Source: a virus
Strand: one strand, 5' to 3'
IMG/VR virus record: IMGVR_UViG_3300046782_000609
Coordinates: 1-28,249 of that record
DNA length: 28,249 bases
Part shown: in pieces, positions 12,667 through 20,785 of the stretch
Layout: each line of letters starts with the position of its first letter
Numbering within the stretch: position 1 is the stretch's first letter
Position numbers and translations under genes: made by a program
The notes under the pieces: generated by a model
Told to the model about the DNA's origin: nothing
Databases searched by the model: none
Seen by the model: the letters and a program-made list of their open reading frames with translations, nothing else

Positions 12667-15068
12667 TAGTATGCCTCAAGCTTGTAGTCTCCGCGCTCGT
12701 TCTCGTTGACACCTTTGAGGCCATCATTGAACACCGCGTTTGCCTTCTCTTTACTTGCGCCGGCTGGTATCTCTTGAATGGTTCGACCGTTTCTAGTTAC
12801 ACGCCATCTAGTTGGTTGCTTGTTGTCTCCCGCAGCCCTGCGTCCAGGCCCGGATACTTCGACGGGCTTGTCGCCGAACGGGCGCGAATGAGCTGGCTCG
12901 GCAGGCGTCGTCACCGAGACGTTCCCGCCCTTATCTTGTTCGAACGAGAAAGGCTCATCGCTCTCGAACATGCGCTGCTGCACATCGAACGGAAGCTTCG
13001 TGAAGGCCTGCAGCATGCGGTCGCCAGTCATTTGTGCCGTGTGTGCCCAAGACTTCGCCGCCGCTTCGCTCCACTTCTTGCCCTGCGAGCGTAGGTTATT
13101 CACGAAGGCCGCGAACTCCTTGAAGCCGGGGGTCATCGCAGCCGTGTCGCCTTCGACTTTGGCCGCGGGTTTGTCACCCGGGATCGCAGGCACGTTACCG
13201 TTGCTCGTGAGCGGATCGTTCGGCTCTTTGGCTGTTTGTTCCTTGAGCTCGACATCGCTCTTTTGCACGTCGGCCGGTGCGAGCACTTGATGCCCATACT
13301 CGTCGATCTGATGCAGGTTTTCGATGCCCGTCTGATGGATGCGCTCCCAAGTCGGATCGATCTTGCCGTCTTTCGTATGCACGACGGGCTCGGTCAAGAT
13401 CGGAGGGGCTTGGCCGGTCCATGTGATATCGCGACCGTTCTTGTCCTTTGGCCGCGCGTCTTCGCCCTCGAAGCGCACGCCCTGATCACGCAGCCATTGC
13501 TTGCCGTTTTGTTTCAGCACTTCGTAGAGCGCGTCGTAGCCCTTGGTGCCTTGCAGCCAAGCCATGAAGTCGCCTGGCTCAAGAATGCGCGAACGCATCA
13601 ACTCCTGCTCCCACTCTTGAGGCACGCCGAAGTGATTCTTTTCGCGCACGATGTCGCGGAGCTCGTCGGCCCACTGCTTGCCGCGCAGCATGAGCGCCTG
13701 CGCCTCTTCGTAGCCGAGATACTTACCGAGAGTCTTGATGACTATCCCGCCGCCACCGACGAGCGGATTCATCTCTTGCAGCTTCTGTTGGATCTTCTTC
13801 AGCTCACCAATACCGCGCAGCAACGTGTTAGTCTGACTAATATGTGTCTTGACAGCTTCATAGTTCTCGGACTTAGACGGCGGCACGCCGTTTTCCCAAA
13901 ACATGTTTGACGGCAGGTAGTAGTCGCGACGGCGATCAGCCATCTTCTTCTGATCGTCTACCCACTTTTCATATTCCTTTGTGCTAGTCGCATGGGTATC
14001 GTGAAATGCCTTCCACTCGTTGTCGTAGCGCGCCTGATCTCGCTGTGCTTTGATCCTGACCATCTCGCCGAGCTGCGGTCGCATCATCTTTAGGTCGGCA
14101 TACGATGCATGCGGCACTTCGTTTTCCGTGAGCCAGCCTGCCGACTCGGTGATGATGTCGCGCCGCAGCTTCTCGGCCTTCGGGCTCTCGGGGTCGGCGT
14201 CGATTCGCGCCTGTTCGTTAGCAACAGCATCTTTGTGCTCGAGGCGGTCACTTGTAATCTTGCCTTGGTCGACCTCGAGTGCACCTCTGAGCGCTGCCAT
14301 GCGCGAGGCTTCACTACCGCTGCCCTTGCCGCCCTTAGTCGCCGTGGCGCGGTTCTTTTCGATCTCCGACTCAGTCTTAGCTGTCTTGAGCAGGTCTTCA
14401 TAGCGGTCGCGCTTGCGGCCGAAAAGTGTGTCAGCGAGCATGCCCGCGCCTTCACCGAGCGCTACGCGGTTCGCATCTTTCATGCGCAATGCCAGCGGCC
14501 GAGACTTCTCGTTCATGGCGACTCGCGAGCCGGCAGTCGACATGTTCGCGATCATGCCGGCAATGCCCTTGCCAAGCTTGTTCTCGCTCGGCGGTTCCCA
14601 CGTCTTTTCGTCGAGCAAATAGTGCGAGTTCTTCGAGCCAGGCACCTTGGCGCCGCGGAGTTTGGCAGCTTGGTACCAAGCCGGCAGCCCAGTGCGCGAG
14701 GTACCCGTGAGCGGGTCAACCGCGTCGGTTTTGACGTCGTTGCCCATGCCGAAGTCATAGAGTTCGTTCGCGCCCTTTTTCCGCTGGTCTTCGCTCAGCA
14801 AGTCGTGCGTGAAATCGTGCGTGAAATCTTTCGCTGCCTCGGCGCCGGTAAGAGGCGCCTGGGCCATGCCCGTGTTCGGGTTCACAGCCTCGTCGTTGAT
14901 GACCGTCTCGCCTGTTGCCTCTTCCTTCTTGGTCGCGGGAGTCGAACCGGCGGGCAACGCACCAGCAACAGCTTCAGGGATCACCGCGCGGATGTCCTGG
15001 CCGTTAGGCACGACTGCGCCGCCGCCTTGTGCGGCCTCTGGGTCTTCTAGGTCGTAGTAAAGACTCAT
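12666..15068 (-). CDS. putative internal virion protein (800 aa)
   Basis: The product is 800 aa, hydrophilic and largely helical. The first ~90 residues are low-complexity (PEAAQGGGAVVPNGQD...). A four-residue tandem duplication FTHDFTHD is at about residue 82. Charged helical segments follow (RYEDLLKTAKTESEIEKNRA; LRRDIITESAGWL; GIGELKKIQQKLQEMNPL), with one short hydrophobic Gly-rich stretch (VGGGGIVIKTLG). The C-terminal third has Pro/Lys-rich linkers and ends TRWRVTRNGRTIQEIPAG. No enzyme motif is recognised. Length, composition and place between the 364-aa and 1395-aa proteins suggest an internal or ejected virion protein. The ATG overlaps the previous stop (ATGA). Family not recognised; role inferred from context. 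Confidence 0.62.
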   Translation of the reverse strand: MSLYYDLEDPEAAQGGGAVVPNGQDIRAVIPEAVAGALPAGSTPATKKEEATGETVINDEAVNPNTGMAQAPLTGAEAAKDFTHDFTHDLLSEDQRKKGANELYDFGMGNDVKTDAVDPLTGTSRTGLPAWYQAAKLRGAKVPGSKNSHYLLDEKTWEPPSENKLGKGIAGMIANMSTAGSRVAMNEKSRPLALRMKDANRVALGEGAGMLADTLFGRKRDRYEDLLKTAKTESEIEKNRATATKGGKGSGSEASRMAALRGALEVDQGKITSDRLEHKDAVANEQARIDADPESPKAEKLRRDIITESAGWLTENEVPHASYADLKMMRPQLGEMVRIKAQRDQARYDNEWKAFHDTHATSTKEYEKWVDDQKKMADRRRDYYLPSNMFWENGVPPSKSENYEAVKTHISQTNTLLRGIGELKKIQQKLQEMNPLVGGGGIVIKTLGKYLGYEEAQALMLRGKQWADELRDIVREKNHFGVPQEWEQELMRSRILEPGDFMAWLQGTKGYDALYEVLKQNGKQWLRDQGVRFEGEDARPKDKNGRDITWTGQAPPILTEPVVHTKDGKIDPTWERIHQTGIENLHQIDEYGHQVLAPADVQKSDVELKEQTAKEPNDPLTSNGNVPAIPGDKPAAKVEGDTAAMTPGFKEFAAFVNNLRSQGKKWSEAAAKSWAHTAQMTGDRMLQAFTKLPFDVQQRMFESDEPFSFEQDKGGNVSVTTPAEPAHSRPFGDKPVEVSGPGRRAAGDNKQPTRWRVTRNGRTIQEIPAGASKEKANAVFNDGLKGVNENERGDYKLEAY
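14803..14826 (-). repeat. 12-bp tandem duplication in the 800-aa virion gene
   Basis: TCGTGCGTGAAA occurs twice in direct tandem on the + strand (14803-14814 and 14815-14826) with no mismatch. It encodes FTHD twice on the minus strand. The exact DNA identity suggests a recent slippage event. Confidence 0.85.
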
Positions 15069-16159
15069 CCGAGGAACCCTGTGTCCTTTGCCTTCGACTC
15101 GAGGGTCGAGGCCTCTGTTCCGAGCTCTTTGCTCAGGTCGGTCGCCGCGCCGCTCTGCAGCGTCTGGCCGGCGGTGTTCGTGCCCATCGTACCAGTAGCC
15201 AAGCCGGACTTGATGTCGTTGGCCGAGGTGAAGTCGCCGCGCTCGCGGCCCGTCTCGCCCAGCTGCGCGTTAGCCACACCAGTCGCCCTGGTGCGCTGCT
15301 CGGTGTTGCCAGCGTTCACGGCGCCGATCTGCTGCTGGCCCTTGAAGTTATTATATTGCTGATGCAACTGGTTGTTGAACTGGTCCATCGCGTTGGCCAG
15401 CGAGCCCTCTTGCAGGTCTTGTGCGCCCATCGCTTGCCCAGCCGCTGTGTACTGACCCAATGCCTGCATCGCCCGCGCTTGCGCGCCTGCGTTCGCCTGC
15501 ATGTTCTCGAGCGAGCGCTGCTGGCCCGTGCCCTGCTGACTCATTGCGTTGCCGAGGAGCTCTGCGCCTGAGCCGTACGCGCCTCGAGCCTTGAGGCCCT
15601 GGTTCAGCGCTTCGCGGTTGCCGCGCTCGTTCTGTTCCTGCTGCCTACGCGCCATCTCGCGCATGAGACGCTCTTGCGCCGTCTCCTTCGTGTCGGTGAG
15701 CGCGCCGAGCTGCCCGAGCGCCGAGCTCTGCGCGTTCTTTGCCTCGCCCGAGCGAAACGCGTGGTTCTGCGCATCGCCGACGTAAGACATGAAATTCGGG
15801 TCTTTGAACAGGTCGGCAGGGTTCTGCCAATTGCCCATCGCGTCGACGTACTGGTTAGTCGTCGCTTGGTCTCGGCCTTCGACGCCCGAGTAAAACGGGT
15901 CGATCTTGCCCTTGACGCCGTTGACGTAGTCGGCCCAAACATCCTTGTTCTCGCCGGCTACATCGTTCGCGTTCTGGTAGTTTTCCCACGCGAGATCCGA
16001 CTGCGTGCCTTGCAGCTGCCGAACGGCGTTGTCGATCTGCTTGTTGTAGGCCTTCGCGCCGGGGTTGAAAATGAGGTTGCCGCCCCAGTCGATACTCTTA
16101 TAGATATCTGAGGCTTGGTCCTCCTTCGGCTGAACGATTTGCTGTCGCTGAACTGTCAT
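15065..16159 (-). CDS. putative internal virion protein (364 aa, Gln/Ala-rich)
   Basis: The product is 364 aa, rich in Gln, Ala, Asn and Gly and predicted mostly helical. From about residue 160 there is a long amphipathic helical stretch (ERLMREMARRQQEQNERGNR), followed by GLKARGAYGSGAELLGNAMS. That 'RG..GSG.EL' motif recurs in internal virion proteins of short-tailed phages found in metagenomes; this is recalled, not searched. The remainder (LHQQYNNFKGQQQIGAVNAG, NTEQRTRATGVANA) is Gln/Asn-rich. No enzyme motif is seen. It lies directly after the tail genes and is coupled by ATGA at both ends. A role in ejection or as an inner-core component is likely by position. Confidence 0.65.
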   Translation of the reverse strand: MTVQRQQIVQPKEDQASDIYKSIDWGGNLIFNPGAKAYNKQIDNAVRQLQGTQSDLAWENYQNANDVAGENKDVWADYVNGVKGKIDPFYSGVEGRDQATTNQYVDAMGNWQNPADLFKDPNFMSYVGDAQNHAFRSGEAKNAQSSALGQLGALTDTKETAQERLMREMARRQQEQNERGNREALNQGLKARGAYGSGAELLGNAMSQQGTGQQRSLENMQANAGAQARAMQALGQYTAAGQAMGAQDLQEGSLANAMDQFNNQLHQQYNNFKGQQQIGAVNAGNTEQRTRATGVANAQLGETGRERGDFTSANDIKSGLATGTMGTNTAGQTLQSGAATDLSKELGTEASTLESKAKDTGFLG

Positions 16160-16509
16160 CCTATGACCTTATAAACCAGTGAGTATCTTACGCCTTCGAC
16201 GAGGCCTGCTTGGTCAATTACAATGACCTGATTGTTCGACTGCCACTTCCACGTCGTCGCGCCGAAGTGTACCGGCGTTTCCGGTTCATTGATGACTACC
16301 GCCCGCCCTAGCTCGATGATCTTGGGCTGCTCGATGCGCAGCTTCGCATTGCGCAGCGGCACGAAGAACTTGTATGGCGGCTTCCATACAACCGTGTCCT
16401 CATAGATGATCAAGTCTACCACACTTAGGAGACACGACTGCACGCCCGTGAGAAATCTGTTGAGAGCCGGGTCCGCAATGCCAACGGGGATGTTGGGAGT
16501 GTTCCTCAT
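16156..16509 (-). CDS. small tail-associated protein, hypothetical
   Basis: The product is 117 aa from the ATG at 16509, which overlaps the stop of the nozzle-like gene (ATGA). It ends in an ATGA overlap with the next gene. The sequence is mostly beta-like and hydrophobic with aromatic residues (MRNTPNIPVGIADPALNRFL, CLLSVVDLIIYEDTVVWKPP, WKWQSNNQVIVIDQAGLVEG). I do not recognise a family. The tight coupling between the tail and internal-protein genes suggests a virion component or assembly factor. The frame is open upstream to 16764, but that part is a shadow of the nozzle-like gene. Confidence 0.6.
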   Translation of the reverse strand: MRNTPNIPVGIADPALNRFLTGVQSCLLSVVDLIIYEDTVVWKPPYKFFVPLRNAKLRIEQPKIIELGRAVVINEPETPVHFGATTWKWQSNNQVIVIDQAGLVEGVRYSLVYKVIG

Positions 16510-19262
16510 GCGCGTTTCAACGTGTCCGAAGCGATGCGATATCGGGCCGTGAAGCCGTAGAGCTGGAACTGCGTGTATGTGCTCGTTGTGAAGCCCATAT
16601 TCTCGAGAGACGGCTTGAGCGAGTATTGCCGCGGCACCCAGAAGTGCGTCGCCGGGAAGAGCAGCATGTAGTTTGTCTCTGGATAATAGACAAACCGAAA
16701 CTCGCCGTTCCAGAGCGTGAAGATGCCGCCATTCAGCGTCATGAAGAACGATATGTCCATCCATTGTTTCAAGTCGCCCATGTCCTCGGAGACGAGCGGG
16801 TTGAACTTGATGGTGCTTTGCATCGTGACTGGGTTGTTGTTGTAGTTCGCGTCAGCTTCTGTGTAGAAGTCATTCTTGACGTTGATCGTCCAGGTCGTCG
16901 TACCCTTCACATAGGCGAGGCGATGATTACGTTCGTAATACGCGATGCCTTTGTACAGATTCGTCTGCCGAGTGAAAGACTTCGTGTCTTCGTTGAAGAG
17001 GTACGAGTCGATCAGGCTCACTGTGCCGAAGCCCGCATTCGTGAGCGACCACCACACCTCGTTGAAGTGCTGGTCGGCGGTCATCGTCGGCCCGAAGACG
17101 TAAGGCAGCTGGTTGCGCACGCCAGAACCGGTCTGAATGGCGCGCATCTGCGAGATCTGGTCGCGCAGCACCGTGCTCAGGGCGTCTTCGCTGATGAGCT
17201 GCGCGCCCGTGTCGGTGATGATGGCGAGGCCGTCTTGAAGCATCGCGTAGATCTTGTTGTTGAGCGAGCACACAAGGTCTGGGTGGATGAGCTGCGCAGT
17301 CGGCTCAATCTGGTCGATGGTCCATGTCGTGCCGTCACCCGTGAGCCGCCAGAGCCCATCGGTGCAAAAGAAGAAAATGGCCGAGACGGTCGACCACATC
17401 TTCAGGATCACGCCTGCGCCGATGACTTGGAAGTTGCCGAGCGGCACGTGTTCGGGCTCAGACGTCTTCGAGAGATAGACGAGGTTGCGCCGGAGCTCGT
17501 AGGTGCCTTCGACCCAGTCACTACCGCCGATCGGCAAACCCTGCGGCGCGTAGTTCTGGTGGTTCGTCATCTGCAGCTGCAGCCGCGTCACACGCTTGTG
17601 CGCAGGAGTCGTGTAAACGATCTCGAATGCGTAGCCCTCTTGAGCTGGGTACGAATTGATTACATGCCCAAAGAGCGTGCGGAAGCGAAGACCGGCGGGC
17701 CACTTCGAGAGCGGAAATCCACCGCCAACGGGGTTCCATGCCGTTGCCGACCCAACGGGGTCGGTCGGGTCTAGGTGCGTGAGCAGAGACGTTGTGCCGT
17801 CGGCATAATACAGCTGTATGTCGATGCAGTCGGCGACAATCATGTCGTGAGCAGACGAAGCACCGGTCGGATTCACGCTGACCGTGAAAGTCTGCGCGCC
17901 CGTGTTGATGCTCGTGATGCGTACGAGTGAGCCGACTGGCCAGATAGGGTCTGCACACGTGATGACCTGGCCGACTGCCAGCCCGACCATGTCGCTCGGG
18001 TCGAACGTGATCGAAATCGTGTTCGTGCCGGCGTTCACGAGAGCGTTGGTCAGCACGCGATGGCCGATGCCATAACGCACCTCGCGGTCGGTCAGCAGGT
18101 CACCGAACGCTCCGAGCATGGCAAAGCTCTTGCCCGGCAGATGCGCGCGATTTGCATAAAAGACCGTGTCTTTGAACACGCAAATGTCGGCCGAAGTCGG
18201 CGGACAGAAGTTTGCGTTTTGCTCGCCCTGCTGGCCCGAATTTGTGTAGCAGGGATCGCCGCCGTTGCGACCGTCTTCGGTGATGGCGTCGGTCCAAGGG
18301 AACGAAAACGGAAACGATGAGGCGGTCGGCTTCGGGATAGCCAGCTTGGCTACCAGCCGATAGTCGTCGGTCAGATAGGTTGGGTCGCGCACCTCGTCTT
18401 GCGGGCAGCGGTAGACCTCGAAGAAATACTTGTACGCGCCCCCAGAAGCTAGCGGTAGCGCATCGAGATTACTCAGCGCTGGCGAGACGATTACGCAGGC
18501 GTTGTCGCCATAGGTCTCCTGCTTGATCGAGAAGACCTGCGACGGTGGCCCTATGACATTGTAAGCCTTGGGCGAGGGCGAGAAGAGCCCTGACGGGTCG
18601 TCTCCCAGCGTGGGAGCCTCCATCACAAGCACGGCGCGGTAGCTGACCGTGTTGCCTGGAACAAACCAGTTGTTCTGCTCGAGCGTACCCGCTGTGCTCG
18701 CAGGCACCTGCGTCAGCGAGAGCTGCAGCATCGGCGGGTAGAGCCCCGCATAGCGCTCGAAGTTTGCGATGACTCCCCACTTCTCGGTCACTAGCGTGCG
18801 AAAAGTGTTATAGGCGTCGTGCGTCATGCCAGGGATGAACCCGGGATCTCGGTAGATTGCGCCAAGCGACCCGCCCGTTACATAGTCCCAAGCGACCTCG
18901 AGCTGCGTCGTGGCAGTCGATGCTGTCGGCGTCGAGTTCTTGTTGTCGAACACGAACGTGTTGATCATGCCCAGCTGCGTCTCTGGGTCAGTCGACACCC
19001 AGATAGGCGCTTGTGCCGCTTGCGCTTGAACTACAGCAAACCGGCCTCCAAAGAGCTGATCATTGAACGCCTTGATTGGCTTATATGTGCTGAGCGTGTC
19101 GAAAGATAGAAGCTGTCTATCTTCCGTCATGCTCTCGAGCATGCCAGGCCGTCTCGCCAGCACATTCTTCGCCTCGGCACACGAGCCAGCCGGCAGCGCA
19201 TATGGGTCGGGGTTAGTTGCGAGCCCCGAGACCTTGACCTGCGTGGTCTTGAGCTTGGCCAC
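16506..19262 (-). CDS. tail nozzle / stabilisation protein (P22 gp10 / T7 gp12-like)
   Basis: The product is 918 aa. The N-terminus (GLATNPDPYALPAGSCAEAK then NVLARRPGMLESM) fits the 'pGa...A.Nv...pG..e.R' opening shared by the nozzle proteins of short-tailed phages. Beta-strand-rich sequence with many Thr, Val and aromatic residues follows, as expected for the beta-propeller and beta-barrel build of that family. Late segments include WRLTGDGTTWTIDQIEPTAQ and YLFNEDTKSFTRQ, which look like propeller blades. T7 gp12 is about 794 aa and P22 gp10 about 472, so this is a long version. It would form the tube below the adaptor. The start is GTG, 3 bp after the adaptor gene. The assignment rests on the N-terminal motif, composition and gene order. 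Confidence 0.7.
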   Translation of the reverse strand: MAKLKTTQVKVSGLATNPDPYALPAGSCAEAKNVLARRPGMLESMTEDRQLLSFDTLSTYKPIKAFNDQLFGGRFAVVQAQAAQAPIWVSTDPETQLGMINTFVFDNKNSTPTASTATTQLEVAWDYVTGGSLGAIYRDPGFIPGMTHDAYNTFRTLVTEKWGVIANFERYAGLYPPMLQLSLTQVPASTAGTLEQNNWFVPGNTVSYRAVLVMEAPTLGDDPSGLFSPSPKAYNVIGPPSQVFSIKQETYGDNACVIVSPALSNLDALPLASGGAYKYFFEVYRCPQDEVRDPTYLTDDYRLVAKLAIPKPTASSFPFSFPWTDAITEDGRNGGDPCYTNSGQQGEQNANFCPPTSADICVFKDTVFYANRAHLPGKSFAMLGAFGDLLTDREVRYGIGHRVLTNALVNAGTNTISITFDPSDMVGLAVGQVITCADPIWPVGSLVRITSINTGAQTFTVSVNPTGASSAHDMIVADCIDIQLYYADGTTSLLTHLDPTDPVGSATAWNPVGGGFPLSKWPAGLRFRTLFGHVINSYPAQEGYAFEIVYTTPAHKRVTRLQLQMTNHQNYAPQGLPIGGSDWVEGTYELRRNLVYLSKTSEPEHVPLGNFQVIGAGVILKMWSTVSAIFFFCTDGLWRLTGDGTTWTIDQIEPTAQLIHPDLVCSLNNKIYAMLQDGLAIITDTGAQLISEDALSTVLRDQISQMRAIQTGSGVRNQLPYVFGPTMTADQHFNEVWWSLTNAGFGTVSLIDSYLFNEDTKSFTRQTNLYKGIAYYERNHRLAYVKGTTTWTINVKNDFYTEADANYNNNPVTMQSTIKFNPLVSEDMGDLKQWMDISFFMTLNGGIFTLWNGEFRFVYYPETNYMLLFPATHFWVPRQYSLKPSLENMGFTTSTYTQFQLYGFTARYRIASDTLKRA

Positions 19263-19265
19263 GGC

Positions 19266-20291
19266 TTACCACCGCCCCCAGCCCCACGCCTGTCGCCTGC
19301 GCAAGTAGCTGTTGCGAGTTTTGAATGTGTACGGCTGCGCCTTGATGCGCGGCGTCATGACGTCGATGGCGCGGCTGATCGCGGCTTCAGCCTTCTTCGC
19401 GCAGCCAGCAGCCTTCTCTAGGTCGCCGCGCTCGGTGAGGATCACGGCGGAGACCCATGCGACAAGCGCCGAGTGCAGCTCCTGCGGCAGCGGGATCGTA
19501 ACGGCCGTGTCGGCCAAGATGACGTAGGCAGCGCGCACGCTGTCCTCATCTTGCGTCGTCATGACCGTGCCCGCGGCGTCGTATTGGCCGGGGAAGTCGA
19601 CGCGGAAGAACAAAGTGTCAGGAGCGAAGAAAGTGTAACAGAAAATGTTAGGTATCGAGACTTCGGCGCAGCCCGTCGACTGCACAATGTCGAAGGCATG
19701 GCCAACGGCATTGGTGAAGTCGAAGTCGAGGTTGTTCATCACGACTTGGAACAGCTGGCCGCCCATGCCGTCATCAGTCAGCTCACAATGCTTGATGATG
19801 CCTACGTTCGTAGTAGTTCCCGACTCATCGCTGGTCTCTTGCGGCAGCACCAGGTCGCTGGGCCGCAAGTAGCCGCGTATGCGCAGCCAGCGGTCAGCCT
19901 GGGGAGTCGGGAACAGAACGATGGTATCGCCGCGGATCTCGAAGTGATTCGGCTCGTAGAGGCTCGGAGTCGAATACATCGTCGTCTGCGAAGTGGTAGC
20001 AATCTGGAGCTGCCGCCAAAGGCCGGAGCCGTCTGCCTTCTCGATCTCCACGAGCTCGAGCCCTTGCACGCTCGAGCGGTAAGGAATGCGATATTGCGCG
20101 CGCCCCGCCGTCGTATAGATCTTGTACTCTTTGAGCCAGTAGCCTTGGCGAATGTTCGCGATGACCTGAGTGAAACGCTCACGAAGCGCAAGCGTTCCCT
20201 CAGCGAGGATCTCATCATCGCTCCAGTCCTGATCGTTGTCGGGCAGCTGACACATCTGCCTAACGCGATGGATGAAATCCTCTGTGAACAT
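19266..20291 (-). CDS. head-to-tail adaptor (P22 gp4 / T7 gp11-like)
   Basis: The product is 341 aa. The first ~100 residues have the adaptor pattern: a helical start (FTEDFIHRVRQMCQLPDNDQ), a second helix with ALRERFTQVIANIRQ, then YWLKEYKIYTTAGRAQYRIP, and YLRPSDLVLP later. The C-terminus returns to helices (LHSALVAWVSAVILTERGDL, AAISRAIDVM) and ends with the aromatic, basic SYLRRRQAWGWGRW. The protein would form a dodecamer between portal and nozzle. P22 gp4 and T7 gp11 are 166 and 196 aa, so about 150 extra residues are present. Most of them are a beta-rich insert around 150-260 (MNNLDFDFTNAVGHAFD, FFAPDTLFFRVDFPG). Gene order, just before the nozzle-like gene, agrees. Confidence 0.72.
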   Translation of the reverse strand: MFTEDFIHRVRQMCQLPDNDQDWSDDEILAEGTLALRERFTQVIANIRQGYWLKEYKIYTTAGRAQYRIPYRSSVQGLELVEIEKADGSGLWRQLQIATTSQTTMYSTPSLYEPNHFEIRGDTIVLFPTPQADRWLRIRGYLRPSDLVLPQETSDESGTTTNVGIIKHCELTDDGMGGQLFQVVMNNLDFDFTNAVGHAFDIVQSTGCAEVSIPNIFCYTFFAPDTLFFRVDFPGQYDAAGTVMTTQDEDSVRAAYVILADTAVTIPLPQELHSALVAWVSAVILTERGDLEKAAGCAKKAEAAISRAIDVMTPRIKAQPYTFKTRNSYLRRRQAWGWGRW

Positions 20292-20297
20292 AGACTA

Positions 20298-20696
20298 TTA
20301 CTGACCGTAATTGAGCAAATCGTCGTCCATAGCGTTAGCGCCACCAGGCCCCATCTGAGGCATTGGTGATGCGCCTGCACCCATCGGGCTCGGTCCGCCT
20401 GGCATGGGCTCGGGGTAAGCATCGTTGGCGCCATACATCGGCATATTCGGGCCGGGTACTGGCGGCCCGCCAGGCGCAGGTTTCGCTGCAGGTTTCGCTG
20501 CAGGCTGGTTCTTCATGGCGTCTTGAATGCCACCAAGGCCTTTGCTCAACGCGCCCATGGGGCCTTCGCCGGGTTCGGCGTTAGGCGCCTCGCCCAAAGC
20601 AGCTCGCGCCGCGTTCGTGCGCTGAGCCTCTTGCTGTTTCTTCTTCGCACCAAGCACGCCTGCGGCTGCTTGGACTGCTGCCATGATCGGGAACAT
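20298..20696 (-). CDS. small Pro/Gly-rich hypothetical protein
   Basis: The product is 132 aa. The N-terminal 60 residues are Ala-rich and helical with a short hydrophobic start (MAAVQAAAGVLGAKKKQQEA). The rest is Pro/Gly/Met-rich and disordered-looking, with a PAAK duplication. It ends with the acidic MDDDLLNYGQ. The ATG at 20696 has GAGGAG about 12 bases upstream. The next ATG gives a protein four residues shorter. It lies just after the capsid-gene terminator and before the adaptor gene, so it probably starts a new transcript segment or depends on readthrough. The family is not recognised; it may be a minor virion or assembly protein. Confidence 0.6.
   Translation of the reverse strand: MFPIMAAVQAAAGVLGAKKKQQEAQRTNAARAALGEAPNAEPGEGPMGALSKGLGGIQDAMKNQPAAKPAAKPAPGGPPVPGPNMPMYGANDAYPEPMPGGPSPMGAGASPMPQMGPGGANAMDDDLLNYGQ
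20476..20499 (-). repeat. 12-bp tandem duplication in the Pro/Gly-rich small gene
   Basis: GCAGGTTTCGCT is repeated exactly at 20476-20487 and 20488-20499 (+ strand), followed by GCAGG as a partial third copy. It encodes the repeated PAAK of the minus-strand protein. Confidence 0.85.
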
Positions 20697-20713
20697 AGTT
20701 AGATCTTTCTCCT

Positions 20714-20764
20714 CATAAACAACAGCCTCAGGCCCCTCGTTTCAAGCGAGATAGACCTGAGGCT
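20714..20764 (-). terminator. rho-independent terminator after the major capsid gene
   Basis: A perfect 9-bp stem (AGCCTCAGG at 20724-20732 with CCTGAGGCT at 20756-20764) holds an inner CTCG/CGAG stem (20736-20739 with 20747-20750). Read on the minus strand, it is followed by the T-rich GTTGTTTATG. It lies 22 bp after the capsid stop in the 89-bp gap before the next minus-strand gene. It should end most capsid transcripts while allowing some readthrough into the tail genes. Confidence 0.82.
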
Positions 20765-20785
20765 AAGGGGGTTCTTATTGACCCG

